NCBI GenBank assembly: GCA_050747825.1
Contig: JBOGJG010000183.1
Location: 1-28,546 of the forward strand
DNA: 28,546 bases
From: JBOGJG01 sp050747825
GTDB lineage: Bacteria > Acidobacteriota > UBA6911 > RPQK01 > JBOGJG01
Reading direction: 5' to 3'
A program made the position numbers and the translations under genes. This document shows, one piece after another, positions 24,764 to 28,546 of the stretch; position 1 is the first letter of the stretch, and the number at the start of each line of letters is the position of its first letter. The notes beneath the pieces are model-generated. The model ran no database searches and was not told the DNA's origin. It saw nothing but the letters and a program-made list of their open reading frames with translations.

Positions 24764-26322
24764 TCACGCTCAGCATCATCTTCGCAACGGCGACGATCGC
24801 TCTGGGGCTGGCACGCTGGTGGCGCTTGCCTACCGTGCCGGTGTTGATTCTGTCAGGAGTCGTGTTGGCCGTCAGCGGCATCCAGGGAGACAATGAGCAG
24901 CTTCAGCAGATGCTCCTCCTGGGACTGACCTTTTTGGTTTTTTTTGCAGGGACCGAGTTGAATCCGAGACGCCTGGGCGCTCAGCGCCGGGCCGCCATCC
25001 AGGTAGGAGTGATCCAGTTTATCCTGCTTGGCGGCATCGGACTGGGAGTCGCTTTGCTCATAGGATTCGATCTCGTTTCAGGGTTTTACATCGCTCTGGC
25101 TCTGGCCGCCAGTTCAACTCTGGTAGTGGTCCGGCTTTTGCAGCAGCGAGCGCAGCTTTTTGAACCTCTGGGACGTTTAGTCCTGGGTGTGCTGCTGGTT
25201 CAGGACGTGCTGGTGATTTTCTTTATTTCCCTGCTCTCCAATTTAGCCGAGGGTGGCTGGGGTATTGCAATCGGGCTCGCCGAAGTGGCAGGTCTGATGC
25301 TGTTGAGCTGGATATTGATTCGCTGGCTCACTCCCTATCTGCTGCTGAAACTGAGTTTTGATGAGGAAAACCTGCTGCTTGTGGTGCTCGCAATATTGTT
25401 CGCATTTGTCGGACTGTCCCAGATAATGGCGGTCCCATTGGTGGTCGGGGCCTTTTTGGCTGGAGTATCGCTTTCGGCCTTCCCCGTGAACGGGCTGATC
25501 CGCGCGCAACTTCTTTCCCTGTCGCACTTCTTCCTGGCTGTTTTTTTTGTGGCATTGGGCGCCAGCCTGCGCATGCCGATGGGTTCGGAGCTGATTCTGG
25601 CTGGGATTCTGATCGTACTGGTGGTAGGCTTGACCCCCCCTCTCGTGACCCTGATTGCAGAAAAGGCCGGCCTTTCGGCCCGAGCTGCCATTGAAAGCGG
25701 CCTGCTCTTGGCCCAGACCAGCGAATTTTCGATTATCGTGGCCCTGGCGGGGTTGCAGCAAAATCATATCGGTGACGGGATTTTGAGCGTTATCGCCCTG
25801 GTCACCGTTGCGACCATGATTCTGACTCCCTTCATCGCCACCAATAAAATAGTCTGGCGGCTGATGAAACTGCATCCGTCCCGCTGGCAGAACCGGCCCG
25901 TAAGTCCACCGAGCGGCCATGTCTTGCTGATCGGCTGTGGCGAGACGGGCCGCATCCTGCTGGAGCATCTGATCGGGTCGGGTGAAAGGATTCTGGTAGT
26001 GGACGATGATCCCGCCATAGTGAATCAACTCAGAGCTCGTGGAATCGATGCCATTCGCGGGGATGGGGCCGACTATCGGCTCCTGAACGCCAGCGGAGCC
26101 CGTACGGCGCGCATCGTCATTTCCACCATGCGCCGCCTGAAGGATCATGAAAGCGTGCTGAAATTTACCAAGAGCGGCAGGGTGGTCGCGCGGGTGTTCG
26201 AGGAAGCCGAGGCCGAGAGAATCCGAAGGAGAGGAGGCATACCCGTGCTTTACTCACACGCGGCCGCAGGGGAATTCCTGCGCTGGTTTGGACAAGAGTT
26301 TGCAGCCCGTACCACGAGTTGA
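24760..26322 (+). CDS. Second KefB-like CPA2 antiporter with TrkA-N domain
   Basis: A 520-aa paralogue of the preceding gene. About twelve membrane segments lie in residues 1-365, with VPLVVGAFLAGVSLS and SHFFLAVFFVALGASLRM as the conserved transport motifs. The RCK domain starts near 385 and keeps an intact nucleotide loop GCGETG, unlike the upstream protein, followed by VVDDDP whose acidic residue should hold the ribose. The ATG overlaps the upstream stop. The two proteins are clearly diverged, so this is an old pair and not a recent duplication. The stop TGA is the first triplet of a TGACCAC heptad, the beginning of a small repeat array. Confidence 0.88.
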   Translation: MITLSIIFATATIALGLARWWRLPTVPVLILSGVVLAVSGIQGDNEQLQQMLLLGLTFLVFFAGTELNPRRLGAQRRAAIQVGVIQFILLGGIGLGVALLIGFDLVSGFYIALALAASSTLVVVRLLQQRAQLFEPLGRLVLGVLLVQDVLVIFFISLLSNLAEGGWGIAIGLAEVAGLMLLSWILIRWLTPYLLLKLSFDEENLLLVVLAILFAFVGLSQIMAVPLVVGAFLAGVSLSAFPVNGLIRAQLLSLSHFFLAVFFVALGASLRMPMGSELILAGILIVLVVGLTPPLVTLIAEKAGLSARAAIESGLLLAQTSEFSIIVALAGLQQNHIGDGILSVIALVTVATMILTPFIATNKIVWRLMKLHPSRWQNRPVSPPSGHVLLIGCGETGRILLEHLIGSGERILVVDDDPAIVNQLRARGIDAIRGDGADYRLLNASGARTARIVISTMRRLKDHESVLKFTKSGRVVARVFEEAEAERIRRRGGIPVLYSHAAAGEFLRWFGQEFAARTTS

Positions 26323-26366
26323 CCACTGACCCCGGCTCGCTGCGCTCGCCTACTGACCACTGACCG
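26320..26366. repeat. TGACCAC heptads flanking a GCGAGC-type core
   Basis: Two units TGACCAC-TGACCCC (26320-26333), the core GGCTCGCTGCGCTCGCC (26334-26350), then TGACCAC-TGACC (26354-26365). The core is a GCTCGC-N3-GCTCGC direct repeat, the reverse complement of the core type found in the 1-206 array. The antiporter stop is the first TGA of the array. Confidence 0.8.
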
Positions 26367-26389
26367 GCTCCCAGATGGTCAGCCGGTCA
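26361..26389. terminator. Hairpin between convergent antiporter and TonB-receptor genes
   Basis: Perfect 9-bp arms TGACCGGCT (26361-26369) and AGCCGGTCA (26381-26389) around an 11-nt loop. It lies between two convergent genes and covers the stop of the TonB-dependent receptor; it overlaps the last heptad of the neighbouring array. No U tract is present. Confidence 0.5.
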
Positions 26390-28195
26390 GCGCACCGGCA
26401 CCTTTATCCCCGCCCGGCACCAGCGGCCAGGCATGTCCACGCCTCGGATCTCCTGATATTCGGTGTCAAGCAGGTTTGAGCACTCCAGATAGAGATTGTA
26501 TCTGCCGAAACTTTTCCCCAGGCGGGCGTCCAACAGCCAATAACTTCGTCCGTCAGCGCGGCGCTTGTAATCCACCTTATGGCCCCACACTAGCCCCGCC
26601 GGCAGATGAAAGCTTCCGAAACCGGCCAGCGAATGCCGCGCATAGTCCAGGACGTACTTGGAAAGGAACGAGACCGGGCCCGGATCTGAATAGACGTATG
26701 TGTACTGGGCTCCGACCAGTCCCCGCGCGGCGAGTAAGCGCTGCAGGCCAAGCTCAACTCCATCGGTCTGAATATCGCGGATGTTGGTCGTTTCCCATTT
26801 CTGCTCCGGAGCCTCGCGCACCCAGTCAATGATGTTTTCCTCCCACCGGGAGAAGAAGTTCAGGGTGGCCGTCCAATTCGGATGAGGAGCCCATTCGATT
26901 CCGCCTTCAGCGCCCCAGGCCTTTTCCGGCTGCAGGGAGGACCTGGCTTGGTGATTCGGATCGGTATAGTAAAGCTCGGTAAAAGTTGGGATGCGGAAAG
27001 CATGAGCCAGGGTGGATTTAAGCCTCAGGTTGGGAGCGACCCACCAGCTTCCGCTGATGGAGGGGCTGGTGGAGGAGCCGAAGCTGGAATAATGGTCATA
27101 GCGCAGGCCGGGATAGAGCGCTACCGTCTCAGCCGGTTTCAGTTGCAGTTCCGCAAAAACGCCCGCCCGGGAAAACGAATGATCGCCCAGGTTGTTAGAG
27201 CGGATCCAATCGCCGCCCAGCTCAGTTCCCATGGTTAAAGTCGTCTTGTCCGAAAGCGTCCACTGCGCCTTGGCCAGCCCCCCTAATGCGTGAGTCCGGT
27301 GCCTGTTTTCGGCGAATCCGGGACGTCGGATGTCCCACAGGAAGTGATCTCCATGAGTGCGATAGAAGAGCCGGCCGGACATTTTCGAGGAAGGTCGAGA
27401 CAGCAGAAGGCGATCGAAGGAAAGCAGTGTGGCGTCAGTCCATTCCTTGGAGGGAGAGGCGCCGTAGAATCCATTGGCTCCGAAATCCTTGTCGAGGTGA
27501 GAGACAAGAAGACGAGAATGTTCGCCGAAGCTGGACTGCGAAGTGAATCCGAAAGTCTGGAAATCGCGGTCAAACATGAATCCGGAAGAACGGTTTGTCG
27601 ATACCGCTAGCGACTGGGCGAAACTTCCCCGCTTCAGGCCCAAGACGGCCGAGCCGTCCACCAGGCCGAATTGGCCCGCCGAGAGGGAAGCCCGAACCCC
27701 CTCAGTCGCGTCCCGGGTGATGATGTTGATAGTTCCGCCGAAGGCGTCAGCGCCGTATAAAGCCGATCCGGGGCCATAGAGAATTTCCACTCGGTCAATC
27801 TCTTCGAGCACGACCGGAATGTCGCCGTTGTGGTGTCCGGACTGAGCATCATTGATTCGAATGCCGTTGACCAGGATCAGCGCCTGTCCGAAGCCCGCTC
27901 CCCGGATCGAAAAATCAGTCTGAATTCCGTAAGGTCCGCGGGCGCGTACTTCAACACTGGCGGCATAGCGCAGCAGATCGGCCACTGATTGGACGGGAAG
28001 GCTTTCGATCTGTTCACGGGTAATCACGGTCACCGTCCGGGAAAGATTCTCGAATGGCACGGGGTAAGCACTCCCTGTAACCACCACTTCCTGGGAAGCT
28101 GCCTGGGGGAGGACCGGCAATGAACTCAGAACAATCACAAGTGTGAACGTAAGCAGCCTTCGCACGGTCAGGAATTCTAACCCGATTTTCGTCAC
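26387..28195 (-). CDS. TonB-dependent outer membrane receptor, BtuB-like
   Basis: A 602-aa TonB-dependent receptor. A signal peptide of about 30-34 residues ends in PQAAS; the TonB-box-like EVVVTGS follows. The plug domain spans about 45-165 and includes SVADLLRYAASVEVRARG, DFSIRGAGFGQALILVNG, and VEILYGPGSALYGADAFGG. The rest forms the 22-strand barrel. Size and the ending PGRWCRAGI resemble vitamin B12 receptors, but the protein ends in Arg, not an aromatic residue, and no cobalamin riboswitch was found upstream, so the ligand is open. Start: GTG 28195 gives the longest form; GTG 28165 gives a more standard signal peptide (MRRLLTFTLVIVLSS) and would agree with a promoter at 28174-28202. It converges on the antiporters and is divergent from the FKBP remnant. 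Confidence 0.88.
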   Translation of the reverse strand: MTKIGLEFLTVRRLLTFTLVIVLSSLPVLPQAASQEVVVTGSAYPVPFENLSRTVTVITREQIESLPVQSVADLLRYAASVEVRARGPYGIQTDFSIRGAGFGQALILVNGIRINDAQSGHHNGDIPVVLEEIDRVEILYGPGSALYGADAFGGTINIITRDATEGVRASLSAGQFGLVDGSAVLGLKRGSFAQSLAVSTNRSSGFMFDRDFQTFGFTSQSSFGEHSRLLVSHLDKDFGANGFYGASPSKEWTDATLLSFDRLLLSRPSSKMSGRLFYRTHGDHFLWDIRRPGFAENRHRTHALGGLAKAQWTLSDKTTLTMGTELGGDWIRSNNLGDHSFSRAGVFAELQLKPAETVALYPGLRYDHYSSFGSSTSPSISGSWWVAPNLRLKSTLAHAFRIPTFTELYYTDPNHQARSSLQPEKAWGAEGGIEWAPHPNWTATLNFFSRWEENIIDWVREAPEQKWETTNIRDIQTDGVELGLQRLLAARGLVGAQYTYVYSDPGPVSFLSKYVLDYARHSLAGFGSFHLPAGLVWGHKVDYKRRADGRSYWLLDARLGKSFGRYNLYLECSNLLDTEYQEIRGVDMPGRWCRAGIKVPVR

Positions 28196-28202
28196 ATGTC
28201 AC
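28174..28202 (-). promoter_or_regulatory. Putative promoter for the TonB-dependent receptor
   Basis: Minus-strand -35 GTGACA (28197-28202, 5 of 6 to consensus), a 17-bp spacer, and -10 TAGAAT (28174-28179, 5 of 6). If used, transcription would start about at 28167, next to GTG 28165, giving a nearly leaderless message and ruling out GTG 28195. Confidence 0.45.
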
Positions 28203-28212
28203 CCGTTTGACA
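28197..28212. promoter_or_regulatory. TGTCA-N6-TGACA dyad between divergent genes
   Basis: Perfect 5-bp inverted arms at 28197-28201 and 28208-28212. The left arm overlaps the -35 box of the receptor promoter; the right arm overlaps a plus-strand TTGACA (28207-28212) facing the FKBP remnant. Position and likeness to the dyad at 15970-15989 make an operator possible. Confidence 0.3.
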
Positions 28213-28260
28213 CGACCCCCCAAATGTGTGAGGGTAACTGAAGCGAAAGGAGACAATCAA

Positions 28261-28308
28261 ATGGTCGCGAGCGGAACAACGGTAAAAATACATTACACGC
28301 TAGTGCTT
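28261..28308 (+). pseudogene. 5' end of an FKBP-type peptidyl-prolyl isomerase, interrupted
   Basis: ATG 28261 is preceded by AGGAG at good distance (28248-28252). The first residues MVASGTTVKIHYTL are the usual N-terminus of SlyD-like FKBP prolyl isomerases, where V-K-[IV]-H-Y-T-x-x-L is normally followed by D-G-x-x-x-D-S. Here the D-G segment is missing: after about codon 16 the sequence turns into a structured repeat-like stretch (RNINKCAIAGG...). The frame stays open to the window end for 95 codons, but the added part does not look like FKBP. Most likely an element is inserted at about 28298-28310, or the rest of the gene lies beyond the window. Only about 16 codons support the family call. 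Confidence 0.6.
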
Positions 28309-28546
28309 CGTAACATAAATAAGTGCGCTATCGCTGGAGGCGATTTGACCCGTATTCAAGGCGCGAGGAAGGCGCCTATCGGGAATAGGCAACTGACGAG
28401 CAACGCTGAAGACGGGTCCAATCGCCCCAGCCCTTCGGGTCGCGGCGGCACTGGCCTGCTGGCTTTGTTGCTCCTCGGTCCCATATTCCCGATATGCTCC
28501 CTCGTCGCGCCTCGCCATCAGACCGCACCCATAGGGTACCCGGCTC
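28303..28546 (+). mobile_element. Structured insertion element, right end not in window (HEARO/omega-RNA type is one candidate)
   Basis: From about 28303 the sequence has no relation to FKBP and is dense in pairing segments. GGCGATTTGACCCGT (28339-28353) pairs with 28412-28426 at 14 of 15 positions. Small hairpins lie at 28330-28344, 28360-28376 and 28375-28389. GAGCAAC (28398-28404) pairs with GTTGCTC (28467-28473). Two 44-nt inverted arms span 28361-28510. A compact set of nested stems inside a gene suggests a mobile element that carries a structured RNA. HEARO/omega-RNA elements linked to IscB nucleases are one family with such features; then an iscB gene might begin just after 28546. This identity is a guess from general resemblance. 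Boundaries are approximate. Confidence 0.4.
28361..28510. repeat. Imperfect inverted repeat, two 44-nt arms
   Basis: Arm 28361-28404 and the reverse complement of 28467-28510 have the same length and agree at 35 of 44 positions, with a central identical block TATCGGGAATA. Eight of nine mismatches (arm positions 7, 10, 13, 16, 28, 31, 34, 37) share one codon phase; the ninth is at position 30. Read in that phase the left arm gives R-E-E-G-A-Y-R-E-stop-A-T-D-E-Q and the right arm, on the minus strand, R-D-E-G-A-Y-R-E-Y-G-T-E-E-Q. Confidence 0.8.

Noticed and set aside
28300..28518. 72-codon minus-strand gene at the right end
   Set aside because: It lies fully within the stem-rich element and has no recognisable domain; part of it may be a relic peptide, as noted for the inverted arms, but a live gene is not supported.
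28196..28546. Cobalamin riboswitch upstream of the BtuB-like receptor
   Set aside because: No GCCACTG B12 box is present on the minus strand in the correct position; the structured sequence is better explained as an insertion in the divergent FKBP gene.

Overview
The window looks like a chromosomal segment of a Gram-negative, GC-rich bacterium. The envelope genes (BamA-type barrel, TamB, RseP, TonB-dependent receptor) show an outer membrane, and uppS, cdsA and dxr show bacterial isoprenoid and phospholipid synthesis. The mix of a seven-POTRA BamA next to tamB, a CDC48-type double AAA ATPase and many short intergenic repeats would fit Acidobacteriota or a neighbouring phylum; this is an inference from gene content, not a phylogenetic result. 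No rRNA, tRNA, CRISPR array or intact transposase gene was seen.

Layout. At 1-206 lies a 44-bp-period repeat array. At 208-7070 (minus) tamB and bamA form a tight pair. From 7174 (plus, divergent from tamB) come an RsbW-like anti-sigma kinase and an RsbV-like STAS antagonist, then a heptanucleotide hairpin array and a 2-phosphoglycerate-kinase-like protein. At 9301-15942 (minus) a compact seven-gene run reads purE, purK, truA, uppS, cdsA, dxr, rseP: purine synthesis, tRNA pseudouridylation, then the classical lipid-carrier/envelope cluster. At 16117-20649 (plus) an alcohol dehydrogenase, an FAH-fold 2-keto-3-deoxypentonate dehydratase-like protein, a 2-oxoglutarate-semialdehyde dehydrogenase-like protein and a secreted ThuA-like protein suggest oxidative (Weimberg-type) sugar-acid use. 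At 20756-26322 (plus) are a CDC48/VAT-like ATPase and two tandem KefB-like antiporters. At 26387-28195 (minus) is a BtuB-like TonB-dependent receptor. From 28261 (plus) the first codons of an FKBP-type prolyl isomerase run into a structured, repeat-rich insertion that continues past the window end.

The most unusual signal is not a gene. Five loci carry tandem repeats of period seven with unrelated unit sequences. All four intergenic ones begin at, or one base after, a stop codon (bamA, rsbV, cdsA, first-to-second antiporter exit) and run downstream; one supplies the upstream leader of dxr. The fifth lies in frame in thuA, just after the signal peptide. Other stop codons sit inside palindromes (dxr, thuA, TonB receptor) or 13-bp and 15-bp tandem duplications (cdc48, rsbV). 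Gene 3' ends therefore seem to be preferred sites for repeat birth in this genome. The second notable signal is at the right end: the insertion into the FKBP gene holds two 44-nt inverted arms whose mismatches fall almost only on every third base, as if both arms descend from one protein-coding segment.
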